Below are positions 35,040 through 46,305 of a stretch of 64,000 nucleotides of DNA, one piece after another. This stretch comes from Buddleja alternifolia (taxonomy: Eukaryota > Streptophyta > Magnoliopsida > Lamiales > Scrophulariaceae). Position numbers and translations under genes: made by a program. The stretch spans positions 40,416,666 through 40,480,665 of the forward strand of contig CM033392.1 of assembly GCA_019426215.1 (NCBI GenBank), given 5' to 3'. Under the pieces are notes generated by a model. That model was given only the letters and a program-made list of their open reading frames with translations, ran no database searches and was not told the origin of the DNA. Numbering within the stretch: position 1 is the stretch's first letter; the number at the start of each line of letters is the position of its first letter.

Positions 35040-35407
35040 GGGATTAATGCAAAAAAAAACCCTGTGTTAATGTAAAATTGCAAAAAAAAACCTGTGTTAA
35101 CGAAATATGCTAAAAATCACCTTGTGTTCTTAAAAAGTCTGCAAATAGTGGATTTTTGGAAAAATAAGTGCGTGTTTTTCATGTTTTTTCACCTTTAATG
35201 ACATGTTTCTTTGTTTGGAGAGTGTATAAATGACAAAAAAACATGTCATTAAAGGTGAAAAATATGAAAAACACGCGCTCTTTTTTTCCAAAAATCCACT
35301 GTTTGTAGATTTTTTAAGAACACAGAGTGGTTTTTAGCCTATTTCATTAACACAAGGGATTTTTTACAATTTCATATTAACATAGGGGTTTTTTTTGCAT
35401 TAATCCC
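35040..35407. mobile_element. Foldback MITE, Mutator-like, with 10-bp target duplication
   Basis: 368 bp. Almost the entire element is one long imperfect palindrome: it opens GGGATTAATGCAAAAAAAAA and closes with the inverse ending GCATTAATCCC. The arms meet around 35215-35235. It is flanked by GTGTATAATA on both sides (35030-35039 and 35408-35417). Duplication length and long inverted arms fit a Mutator-type MITE. No coding capacity. Confidence 0.88.
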
Positions 35408-35569
35408 GTGTATAATAGTAGTAAGTATGAGAAAAGTGAAAAAGTACGTACAATTTCGCAAATCCCATGCGTGTACTGCCAATACCGTGAATTATTGACG
35501 GATGGGGTTTCGATGCAAACTTTTGGACATCATAATTCATAAGTTAGTTTTGACTTAGATTATTGTAAG

Positions 35570-36242
35570 TGGGGTTGCAAGGTGAGCCGAGCCGACTCAT
35601 GTGCAAGGTGAGCCGCTCGATTGAAGCTCAGCTCAAGCTCGAACTATTTCAAGCTCGATTCGAGTTTTTTCGTGAGTCGAGCTCGAGTTCACTTATAATT
35701 GTTCATATGCTCGTGAGCTTTTATTATTATTTTTTATTAATTTTTAACATATAACTAAAAATATTCGAATTTCATAAAAATAATACTTACAATTTTATAT
35801 ACAACATAGTTTAATAATATATAATTTTTTTTAATTTTGTTTAAATCGTAAAAAACAATAATAATTATAAGATTATATATTTTAATTGATATAATATACT
35901 TTTCTATAAAATAATTTAATGAAATCATGTTTTCATGAAAAAATATAAAATATTTAATTATTATTTATTTTAATAATAATTATTGTTTATCTGAATAATA
36001 TATACTATACATTATTACCTAAGCAAAATATATTTTATTTTATTTTATTTTCTAAAAACAAAAAAAAAATTATTTAATTTTTACTTCGAACTCGAGCTCG
36101 AACTCGGCTCATCTACTTCTCGAGCCCTAGAAAATGAAGCTCGTCAAGTTTGAGCTCAAGCTCGAACTCAAAAAAATATAATTGAGCTCGAGCCTGAAAA
36201 TTTTATCAAACTCGGCTCAAGTTCGGCTCGTTTACAGCCCTA
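35570..36242. mobile_element. hAT-like non-autonomous element
   Basis: 673 bp. The left end reads TGGGGTTGCAAGGTGAGCCGAG and the right end, inverted, reads TAGGGCTGTAAACGAGCCGA. It is flanked by the 8-bp duplication ATTGTAAG (35562-35569 and 36243-36250), typical of hAT. Both ends are packed with GAGCTCGA-type repeats and the middle is very AT-rich. No transposase. Confidence 0.85.
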
Positions 36243-36250
36243 ATTGTAAG

Positions 36251-36525
36251 GTGTTAATTGCATTTCCGCTAAAACTTTTGGTGATTTATTGCAATTTGCC
36301 CAATTTATACTTGAAATTAATATCATTCTACTAAATTCTACTATCCAATATGTAGTTTTGAGAAATGAGTTATCTCCGTGAATTGATCCGAATGTATTAT
36401 CTCATCATAATACACATCAAATATAGCAGTACATATATAAATTACAGAATATACCAAAAAAAAGCTGACAGACATGGAAGTTGGCACCACCATTTTGAAA
36501 TTGATTTTGATTTTGATAATTGTAT
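36251..36525. other. 3' flank of PSB27
   Basis: AT-rich DNA downstream of the minus-strand PSB27 gene. It should hold its 3' UTR and poly(A) site. No other gene is seen. Confidence 0.55.
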
Positions 36526-37035
36526 CTATCTTCCTCTGAGTAGAGCTTTCTCAGCAGTGTCCATCTCTTCCAAGATTCTTTGCTTCCTCTTCGCGGGGAT
36601 GGGAGCTGTGGGCCCAAAGCTAACATAATGGCCCGAGACAGCGTTGAGGGCCGAATACATATCCCGGAACGAGGCCCGGCCCAGAAGGGCTTTCTCTCTC
36701 CTGTACTTAGCCACCCAAAAGTTGGAGGTTTCTCTCAGCTCCGCCACCGCCGCGGCGATGTTGGGGTCAGTTTTGTCCAACGTGATGGTGGTTCTCACCT
36801 TGTTGATCACTTCTGTTGTTTCCTTGACATATTCATCGTCGGAGGCCGCCAATGCAGCCGCGGCGGGTGATAGGAATAGGGTGCTTGCTGATAGGGATAG
36901 GAAGTCGCGGCGGCGCGTGGGGAATGAAGCGGTGGTGGAGGTGGTAGTGGTGGGGGTGTTTTTCGATCTGATGGGTGGGAGGGGTTTGCGAGTGGCGGTG
37001 GTGGTGTTGGGGGTGATGAGAGTTGGGGAAGCCAT
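36526..37035 (-). CDS. PSB27: Photosystem II repair protein PSB27, chloroplast thylakoid lumen
   Basis: Intronless, 169 residues. The protein assists assembly and repair of photosystem II by binding CP43-side intermediates on the lumenal face. Residues 1-45 form a Ser/Thr-rich chloroplast transit peptide. A twin-arginine-like stretch RRRDFLSLSA (about 42-51) is followed by a hydrophobic core and Ala-rich cleavage area, consistent with lumen targeting. The mature four-helix domain starts near DDEYVKETTEVI and includes KTDPNIAAAVAELRE, WVAKYRREKALLGRASFRD and the hallmark YSALNAVSGHYVSFGPTAP, then PAKRKQRILEEMDTAEKAL. It is complete, with no stop or shift, and of normal family length. ATG at 37035 is the only start that keeps the transit peptide. 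It points away from the PP2C gene. Recognition is from memory of the Arabidopsis sequence. Confidence 0.95.
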   Translation of the reverse strand: MASPTLITPNTTTATRKPLPPIRSKNTPTTTTSTTASFPTRRRDFLSLSASTLFLSPAAAALAASDDEYVKETTEVINKVRTTITLDKTDPNIAAAVAELRETSNFWVAKYRREKALLGRASFRDMYSALNAVSGHYVSFGPTAPIPAKRKQRILEEMDTAEKALLRGR

Positions 37036-38453
37036 TTTGGTGAGTTGAGAGAGAGAGAGAGAAAGTTTTGTGTTTTTGGTGAGAGAAGTGAAAAATAGGG
37101 GTTGAGTTTGCTGCCAAGTGGCTTATCGTCTTATCTCGAATTTGTGGTTTATGTATGTGTGAGATCCAACAACATGTTTCTTTGACATGACATCTGTAAA
37201 TTGTAACAGTAACAAGAAAAAATAATCGGTAATTGAAGAAAGAAAAGAAGGGCACAAAATAAAATTCATACATATGTTTGGATTGGACTACGGAAAATTC
37301 TTGTATAAATCGAGTGTTCGACCCTATTTATGGACATTGTGAATGTGATTAATCCACAATATTTAATTAATTTAAAATGTGAATATGGAACTCAAGACCC
37401 CATGCATATAAATATTTTCCCTGAATTACCAATTGGTGGAGCCCAACAAGATGCAATTAAGTATTCGGAGAAAACTAATAGAATCATATTGAATAAAGTT
37501 TAATATCCAAGGAAAAATGTTGATCCTTCTGGAATATTCAATAAATTTTCAGTCCGACAAAACAAATTGTTTTGACTTTTTACTACCACTGTTATGTTAA
37601 AGTATAATAAGTGATTCATTGATATCATAAGTTTCGTATTTATTCAATTGACAATTAGGGTATTTTTTTGAAAATCGAAATATAGTTCATAAGTTGACTA
37701 ATATAACCCTATATTTCTTAGAATGAGCATTTCCTTGAGAATGATGATTCTTATCACTTAAGGACTTGTTTGATTTCTTTGTTTAGTCTGTATAGATTAT
37801 ATAGTCTAGATTTATCAAATGATTGGTTTCAATGTCAGAAGTTCTGTATTGATATGAGACCCGAGAATATATCCTGAATTCTTTGGATAACTTATCCTCA
37901 ACAAAAAGGTGAGATTAAATAATCTCACCCTCATGGTGGTAAACTAAAAAAACTGGTTAGACTTTTGAACCCCTTAAAATTTGTTGGCAAAGACAATATT
38001 ATCCTTGCAACTAATAAAATTCTCATATATTCAACCATTCATTGACTTGATATTATATTCAAAAAATTATATTTACTTTATATTATTTTCTGAAAAGATT
38101 GATTTTATATTATTTACTTAAGAAAATTATTGTTAAGTGAATAGGAAATTTTTAAATTAATAAAGACAATAATTTGTAATTAATTAGTGAGAATGAATTT
38201 CTAAGCTTTTCAAATGACTAAAATATCCCATTAAAGGCCTTAAATTGTGATCGCTTTCAATTATTTTAAAAAAATTTAGAAGTGTCACACAATTTTTTCC
38301 AACTAATATTGAATTTCTTATTCAATGTGATGGGTCAATTTGCTAAGAAATTAGTGATAAAATAAATTATTAAATGGAGAATTTGTCATCATTTGCTAGA
38401 AAAGAAAAGAATAGAAGGAGTAACATATATTGATTTTGTATTACAATTGGCCT
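37036..38453. other. Upstream region of PSB27
   Basis: A GA-rich run at 37046-37066 is a CT-rich leader when read on the minus strand. The rest is AT-rich with no gene. A PSB27 promoter must lie in about 37060-37400, but I could not settle on a TATA box. Confidence 0.5.
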
Positions 38454-38462
38454 TCTAATATT

Positions 38463-38570
38463 GAAAAATTTAAAGAAATATTACATTTTTTAAAAAAAAA
38501 TCGAAAAATACCACAATTTTGACCGGGTCTCAGAAAATGCAATAAAACGCTTTGGTCCTGACAGTCACGC
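38463..38570 (+). repeat. Left terminal inverted repeat of the MULE
   Basis: About 105 bp, roughly 85% identical by eye to the inverse of 45330-45433. It is followed at once by one palindromic CACGCCTTGGCCCAAGGCGTG (38565-38590 area). Confidence 0.85.
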
Positions 38571-39166
38571 CTTGGCCCAAGGCGTGATAACAAATTACCC
38601 CTCTGACATTAACCCTGTTCCCCGGTCAACAATACTGTGTTATTTATGTATATAAATTCGAGACGAGGGACTTGCATGCATTTGCATACCAAACAACAAA
38701 TATTGAAATTGTTACGATCAGACTTTTTATATTTTTGTTTTGGCATTTAATATTCAATACTCAAGATTTTTTGTTCTTTTCTCTTCAAATTGTTCCAGGT
38801 AATTTTAATTATATAATTTTTTCAATATTGTAATTATGTATTAATATTTTAGTTAGTCAAAATTTTAATTTAATTTTTTAGTATAATTTAGCCGAATAAT
38901 CTGTTATCATTTTAATTTTAATATGAGATATGATTGATAAACTTATATGTATAATTTTAGGTTTAATATTGAAATAACTAGGTTTATGTATTTTTTAGTG
39001 TAGTTTAGAATTTTCATATAATATTTAGGTATATTTTTTAATAATGAAATAAAATTAATTCATCGTAATGTCGTTATGTGTTATTATAATTGTTGTATAA
39101 TTTTTAGTTATGATTTTGTATAGTTTAATTAATTATGTGTTATTATCACTTATTTTTCAATTTAGG

Positions 39167-41544
39167 ATGGCGAGTACCAGTGGTAGTGCCAATGAGGATA
39201 TGATACGGGCCGAAATACAATAGTGTGCTGACAGAGCAAGCCAATCATAGGTGTGAACTGGTTTTCAGCACAGATGATAGTGAGTTATTACTACGTTCTA
39301 GACGAGAAGACTCTCATACATTCAATACTGCTTTTCCGAAGGTTCCACATCTGCGTGTCTTTCATAAACTTAATGAAATGTGGTTTTACCGCATTTACAA
39401 ATTAAGTAAGATGGAAAATGATTTGGGTTTTGTATCTGCCCTGGTTGAGAGGTGGCGTTCGGAGACGAACACTTTTCATTTACGAAATGGAGAGGCTACA
39501 ATTACTCTTCAAGACGTAGCAATTTTATGGGGTTTACCAGTCGACGGTCGTCCTGTAATTGCTAATGACAAGTGTTTGACCATTGAACAACATCAAACCA
39601 GGATATTTGACATCCTAGGGATTGAGACTATCCACTCTGATTTTCCGAGTAATGGGTTTAAGATAAAAGCAAAGAAGGTTGTTGATCATGTGAGTGCGAA
39701 TAATAACCAAATTACTGCAGTTTCCGACGAAGCGGATGTTGATAAAATAGCACGTTGTTGGGTATTTTTGTTGATAGGCGTGATGTGTGCGGACAGTACC
39801 GGAGATGTGATTCCATGTTATTGGTTGAAGATGTTAGAAGACGTTCCCGCAGTCGGCACATATAGTTGGGGGAGTGCTATATTAGCGTACTTGTACCGAG
39901 AACTCGCAAAGGCATGTGTGAAAACGAAAAAAAGTATTGCAGGTCCAATAAATTTGCTACAGGTGTGATACATTGTGTTTCAGTACATTATGTTTTTACC
40001 TTATTTGGAACTAAAAATGTTTATGAGATTAATGTATTTACTTTTAACAGATTTGGGCATGGTCACAGATAGTCGTTGTTAGGCCTACCAAGCTTCCTCA
40101 AGATATTGAGCCGATAGATGAAAATGCCATTGCACGAGCTCCTTATGGTGCACGGTAAGATAATTCAATACTACTTTTATTAACATCATATTTTCAGTAC
40201 TTATTTTTGTTTTTCATATTGAAGGTGGTTTCCCCCTCGATCACAGAGCTTTGTTGTTGCTAACAATCTTCCTGCATTCAGAGAGCAGCTTGATTTGATG
40301 AGCGATCATCACGTGAGTCATAAATTATAGTCAAATTATTATATTATATTATGAAGTATTATATGCTTTTGATATTATTATATTGTGTGTTATTTCAGTT
40401 TATTTGGACTCCGTACAATTTTTTGGATGCCGACATTGCTGAACTGCCTCCACAATGTTTGGCTTGGAGAGAGTAGACATCATCTATCCCATTGATATGC
40501 TTTAACATTGTGGAGTGGCACCGTCCCGAGCGTGTTATGCGACAGTTTGGTTACGTACAAACTATTCCGCCCGCAGTAGAACGCTTTAGGAGGGTTAATC
40601 GCAGGGGACGAGATGTGGCAAACATGGTAGGAGAATTCAGTCGGGAAATTGAAATGTGGTATACCCGTGAATATCACACAATAAATGGAGTTCCGGGTTT
40701 GGGCACGGCACCGTGATATGACGAGTGGTATCAATCCATCACGCGTCGTTTTATATCACGGACCTTTAATTGGTCTAGAAACACATACCAAACAGGGACG
40801 GGTCCTCTTCTGTATAATGTGGTTAGTATTTGATTTGATGCATGATATTTTACTACATCTCTTATTTCTTTTATCTCATACTTTTGTTTATTTTTTCAGC
40901 ATAATGAAGTTCAGAATGCGCAAAACCTCCTCGGACAAGTCCCTCAGACTGACAGTGATGCTGACAGAATATTAGGGACAGTGAGATCGAGTCTTTCTCA
41001 CATTGCTAGTTTGGTAGGAGAGGAGGATGCACGACAAAGATGGTCTCACAGTGAGGATGCATGGCAAAGATAGACTCACACTGAGGATGCACGACAAATA
41101 TGGACTCACACTCAACAGCTCCTTGTCGATCCCCCAACGGTATATCGTCCCACATTCGATCCGCAATCACAAATTTTACATCCCACACCTGATCAACAAT
41201 CACAAGGTTTCTATTATGGAGAAGGCACTTCATATTCCCAATCACAAGGTTTCAATTATGGAGGAGAAGACACTTCCTATAGGAGGTCAGACTCGTCGGA
41301 CACATGGATACCTTTAGATATGATGTTTGGCGCAACAGAGTCAACAACACAACAGAATCAGAGAAATATTTCTCCTGTTCCTTTAACTTGGGATATGAAC
41401 AGCCCTACACCTCAAGAACAAGAATACGTAACTCAAGAAGATCAGCCGGCACCAAGAAATGATCGACGGCGGCGATTCGAAAGGGTGGCGAATCCTATTA
41501 TTTGCCTTACAGAGTTGCAACGTCGAAGGAAAAGGCAACAATAG
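39167..41544 (+). pseudogene. Plant mobile domain (PMD) gene carried by the MULE, disabled
   Basis: PMD proteins include MAIN/MAIL1-type nuclear proteins, and many are encoded by transposons. A 5' UTR intron (38799-39165) precedes ATG 39167 (MASTSGSANEDM). A one-base shift near 39203 leads to GPKYNSVLTEQANHR. Exons by GT-AG: to 39962, 40051-40154, 40225-40312, 40399-40821, 40900-41544. Motifs include WRSETNTFHLRNGEATITLQD, VAILWGLPVDGRPV, RCWVFLLIGVM and FIWTPYNFLDADIAELPP, then VEWHRPERVMRQFGY. TAG near 40476 and TGA near 40714 interrupt exon 4. The tail is Gln/Ser-rich and ends RRKRQQ. It converges tail-to-tail with mudrA, about 290 bp apart. Confidence 0.82.
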
Positions 41545-41836
41545 AAACCTTTGTAACTAATTTTATTATCCCATTTTTTTGTATTTTATTAGTATTAGTT
41601 TAGTTATTGTTCAATAATATTTAGTTTTATTATCCCTTAAAGTGTTACAAACAAAAAAAATCACAAGAATTATCTCTAATTATAAAGGCAATAAGGAAAT
41701 TCTTTTTTTATTAAAACGAAAAATATTACAACATAGACATTCAATACTAATTAAACAATAAAATATTAAAATAGTTCTCAACAATCTACAATTCCATCTC
41801 ATTTTGAATGCGAGTGCTCACGTTTCTGCCCACAAG

Positions 41837-44615
41837 TCATTTCTTCTTCGAATAAGGGTCGTGGACTAGCTCAAAATTTGGGGTATCCCAATAATACTTG
41901 TCAGGCAACGGATAGAACCTTCCTTCATATGTTTTGATATATTCATCAACTCCGTAATATTGTTTAACAAGAATTATCGACCTTAAAGTCATTGCTTTGG
42001 CCAAGGCAACCGTATGTGAGCATGAAATTCCAATTGTCGTCCAATGTCCACAAGAACAATTTTGATTTTTTAGGTCTACGGAGTACCTTCGACCACGACT
42101 TTCGAATTGGGCGCGACAAAAAACTTGGCCAGTTTGGTTATAATAAGAAAATTTTCTAACTTCGTGGCTACTGGAAGCGTCAGTATCTTTCTCATATAGT
42201 TTAGTAGCTTGTCTTGTCAAGGGACCGTTGCTCTTCATTTTTAAACCATCTACCGCTCGATCACAAAAATACGTAGCAAGTTTATGGAATGTGAATTCCA
42301 CAATAGCTGAAGGTGGAAGATGTCGAGGTGTTTTCATCACATTATTAAAGCTCTCTCCCATGTTTGTAGTCATAATGCCTTCACGCACCCCTCCGTCATG
42401 TGAAAGTGTCCATTTTTCTTTCTCGATTTTGTCCAACCAAGCTCCAGCCTCTTCATTTAATGCTCGAATTTTGTTCATTTCACGTTCAAATTTTTCAATG
42501 CTATGTGCATTTCCTGCATTAGAGCATAGTTGTTTCAAAGCCTTATTTTTTAACGTGTGGTTAAAGTTCGAAACCACATGACGCAGACAATATCGATGAC
42601 ATCCTAGAGAAGGGTGAGACGCGCGTACAATTTTGGCTCCATTTAATAGGCCCTGGCGACGATCAGAAAGAAGGCAGACGCCTTCATTGGGTGAAACAAA
42701 ATAGTGGCTCAGACACCATAGAAACCAAAGCCATTATTCATTCGTCTCATTATCGACGATTGCGAATGCAAGAGGTAAGATGTTATTATTTCCATCCAAA
42801 GTAGTTGCAATCAACAACTTACCATTGTAGCGTGCATATAGATGTGTCCCATCGACACAAATGACTCTTCGACAATGTTGGAATCCATTTATACATGGTT
42901 TGAATGCCCAAAACACATACTTCAACACTTTTGGATCTTCATACGCATCTTTGTGTACCCATTCAACAATTGTGCCTGGATTCCATTTCTTGATAGCTTC
43001 CAATAACTTAGGTAAGTTTCGCACGGAGTCCTCCCAAGTCCCGTATACAAGTTCATTTGCACGTTGCAAACTGTACTAAGCCTTGCCATGACTTATTTGG
43101 CATTTCCATTTCTGCTGTACAAGTACGATTATTTGATTGATCTCAAACGCCGAATTTTGTTCCACATGTGGTATAAGTTCGTTGGCAATCAAATTCATGT
43201 CCAAGTTTGGGTGTTTCTCCCTGGTATTGTCAAAGAGACATGAGTGTAACTTACTGAATTTTGAAATTATCCACATGTTTAGTTTCACGTTGAAATGAGC
43301 TCGGAGTTCAAATTCGCACCCCTCGCGTTTGTCTTTGTGTTTGCATACTACTTTCCACTTGTTCGGTTCACTGATCGTCACCTTGTACTCGCATTTTTGG
43401 TGCTTTACGTGGTAATATTTCACCGCTTTTTGCAAGCACTTTTTGTTCTCAAATACCAAACCCAAACCAAGATTACCTATTCGATAGACCATATCCCTTG
43501 TTTGTACTCCACTTAGTAGACCTAATGAGTCTCCTTCTACTTCGGGATCTTTTGTGGAATAAAATGGGAGTGCTCTGTGAAGTCTTTCTCGAGCCACTGT
43601 GGGAGGAGCATCTTCCTCCACAATTTCCTCATCATCATCAGTTGGTATATAGTTCATTTCTTCATCCATGTCAGTGTGTGAAGGGTAGTAATTCGAATCT
43701 GGTGATTCAACATCCTCGTTATCTTCAAACTGATCCAAATGGGGTTCTACTGAACAGCTCGCCCCTGCGTGGTGAGAAAAATAAGCATTGTAGTTGGCTT
43801 CCTCAAAATGCTCAGAAGGGCCTAAATGGACAAACAAAAAATTCGTAAGAAGCACGGGTTAAAATATGATGACAAAATAGAATAATAAAAAATAGTCTTA
43901 AACTTATTTGGCATTTGGCCCCAAGATTCATATTTACTTGCATGCATATCAGGAATTGGAAAATCCCATGAAGAATTAGTAGTACCCAAATTTTCATTAT
44001 GTACAATTCCAACATCACCATACGCATCACCCAATGTTGAACATCCTAAAAAACAATCACAAAAAATAAATTTTTTGAAAGTTTGAACAAACAAGAAATA
44101 TTTTAGAAAATATGATGGCACAATGAAAGATAAAACATAGATTACCTGCTTGTGCATCAACCATTTGGCTTATACCTATATTTAAATCTGGTAAGAAGGG
44201 TTGTGAATAAAATGGTGGGAATCGGTTAGACGTCGGCGTCACTTGTGTTAACAATGACGAGAAGGGATCCTGAGACTTTATTATTTGTTTCTCAATAAAA
44301 AAACTCCAATGTAGAAACTTCATTCATAGGATCCAAGAAAAACCACAAGTCTTTATCGTCTTTGATTTCCATTAAATTCTCCCTAAAGGTACCCCCTTCT
44401 CCATATGAGTATTTAATAAAAACTTTCAACAAAAATTGATTCACATCAATTTTGGTTCTATCATATAACCTTTTCACCAAATCAACAAATTTAATCTTAC
44501 GGTCTATTCTCAGGTTAGCGCTTGGACGTATACTACTATATCTCATTGAATTTGATTCTTCTATTATCTCACCATTAGAGAATATAATAAGTTTGACAGT
44601 GCCCGATCTCGACAT
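41837..44615 (-). pseudogene. mudrA-type transposase of the MULE, disabled
   Basis: The transposase cuts and inserts the MULE. Exon 1 starts at 44615 (MSRSGTVKLIIFSNG) with the MULE N-terminal domain; a shift in a T run near 44300 precedes the donor at 44145. Exon 2 is 44045-43904 and exon 3 is 43821-41837. Exon 3 has an acidic stretch, the DNA-binding zinc region (NKWKVVCKHKDKREGCEFELRA and KLHSC), and the DDE core: first Asp in ICVDGTHLYARY, second in LLSDRRQG, Glu in TTNMGESFNNVMK. A SWIM zinc finger (CSCGHWTTIGISCSH) follows. TAG at 43076-43078 and TAA near 42733 interrupt exon 3. The catalytic residues remain, so decay looks recent relative to the fold. Confidence 0.88.
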
Positions 44616-45230
44616 TTCTGCTAAATATCAGTTCTTAAATTATAGTTCAAACCGCAAAATACTACTAATTATATCAAAGTTCAAACTATAAATACTAAAA
44701 TCAATAACAAGACAAAAATTAATAATACTAATTTAATATTCTAATTTAAGCCCTAAATCAAGTTCTACATTAAAATTTAAAATTAAAGATTAAATTAGCA
44801 TAAATCCTACGCCATTAACATACGCTTCAATTTAACTAAGTCAAAAAATGAATTTAACAACAAATACAAACAACATAAATTACAATACTAAAAATTACTT
44901 CAATTTAACTAACTGCCACTTTAATTCTAAATTATAATTTAAAATTAAGTTTAAATTAGCATAAATCTTATGATATTTAGATCACAAACTATAAAATGAA
45001 ATAATAAATTTAGTTAAAAAAAATTAACTAAATAATAATAATAACACTGAATTAAAAAAATTACCTGTAAATTTTTGAAAGTTTGAATATTCTTGATCCA
45101 AATATAGAAAAATAAATGTAGATGAAAAATAATGGAAGAAATGTTCTCGGAATGAATGGAGAAAAAACGGGAAGAAATGTTCTCGGAATGAATGGAGAAA
45201 AACACGGGCCGGAAAGATATAGTTGGGGGT

Positions 45231-45360
45231 CGCGCCTTGGTCCAAGGGGACACGCCTTGGACCAAGACGTGAACAGTTAGAAAGCTGACGGTCACGCCTT
45301 GGGCCAAGGCGTGACTGTCACTTTTGGCAGTGATCACGCCTTGGCCCAAGGCGTTTTGTG
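45231..45360. repeat. Palindromic subterminal repeats of the MULE
   Basis: Three to four copies of a palindrome close to CACGCCTTGGNCCAAGGCGTG lie within about 130 bp (45231-45250 degenerate, 45250-45271, 45293-45313, 45327-45347). The left end has one copy near 38566. The spacing between copies includes GACTGTCACTTTTGGCAGTGATC. They could bind transposase or form hairpins. Confidence 0.75.
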
Positions 45361-45433
45361 GCATTTGCTGAATCCCGATCAAAATTGTGGTATTTTTCAA
45401 TTTTTTTTTTAAAAATGTAATATTAAATTTTTC
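45330..45433 (-). repeat. Right terminal inverted repeat of the MULE
   Basis: Inverse of the left end, beginning GAAAAATTTAATATTACAT when read leftward. It is followed by TCTAATATT. Confidence 0.85.
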
Positions 45434-45442
45434 TCTAATATT

Positions 45443-46305
45443 TTATATCGTTTAGCAATCTTTTTTCCCTAATTAATTAAAAATTATTGTGTCTTTATAA
45501 ATTTGAAAGCTTCCTACTCCCTTAACCATAATTTTTTCTATTTACTTTACATTATTTGCAATACTTATTAGCTTATGTAGTATTTCGTTTTCTAGACTAA
45601 TTATTTGGTTTTGATGTTATGTATAACTTTATATTAATTTTGTTATTGTGTCGTTTTTCTCCAAATGGACTAAAGATTTTATCCAACTTGATAGTGTTTA
45701 ACATTTCATTTTTATATATGTTAAACACTACCACTGCTTTGGAATAAAACTACATTTTCATCTATTCTTTTGACAAACAAGGGTATTTGTTTAATTTTAC
45801 TTATCAATCCGTAGGTCACATGAACCAAATATTTGATAAAGATAAACTGGATAAGTTGTTGGTTCTAATCCAACTTTCAATCCTGCATCACAAATACTTG
45901 ATTGATCGTGTTCCCTTGATAGTGAACAGTATAATCAATCATCATCAATTTAATCATTCCAATCCCATCCTTTAAACCAAACAAGTCTTTAAACATATGA
46001 CGTATGAGACTATGAGTATGAGAATGGAAGTGGAAATGGACATTCCATTACTTTATACAAACTGCCGCCTAAATTAGGAGCTAATGAAATTTATAATCTG
46101 AAAAAAGAAGAAAAACCAATATATACGGTTCAATTACATCAGTACGACATCCTGTGATATGCTTTATTATTTACTTGCACCCCTAGATAAATAAAAAGAA
46201 TATCAAAATTTCTAAAAGGATATTTACTGCCTCTCCCAAACATTTTTATCTACGAATTATACTATAAAAATAAAAATAGCCTTGCTTTTTATAAGATATC
46301 TACAA
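45443..46305. other. AT-rich spacer, no gene seen
   Basis: The only frames are short and lack domains (for example 62 codons at 45787-45975). Probably intergenic sequence older than the MULE insertion. Confidence 0.5.

Larger units (their letters stand above)
38463..45433. mobile_element. MULE DNA transposon with mudrA and a plant-mobile-domain gene
   Basis: 6971 bp. Terminal inverted repeats of about 105 bp begin GAAAAATTTAA at 38463 and, inverted, GAAAAATTTAA at 45433. Shared internal landmarks include GAAAAATACCACAATTTTGA. The flanking 9-bp duplication TCTAATATT (38454-38462 and 45434-45442) is perfect and is the standard Mutator size. Two convergent genes lie inside: a PMD gene (plus, 39167-41544) and a mudrA transposase (minus, 44615-41837). 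Both contain premature stops. Just inside the ends are copies of a 20-21-bp palindrome based on CACGCCTTGGCCCAAGGCG. Confidence 0.93.

Noticed and set aside
36644..37048. 134-codon plus-strand ORF over PSB27
   Set aside because: It is the antisense shadow of the PSB27 coding sequence, which has clear family motifs on the minus strand.
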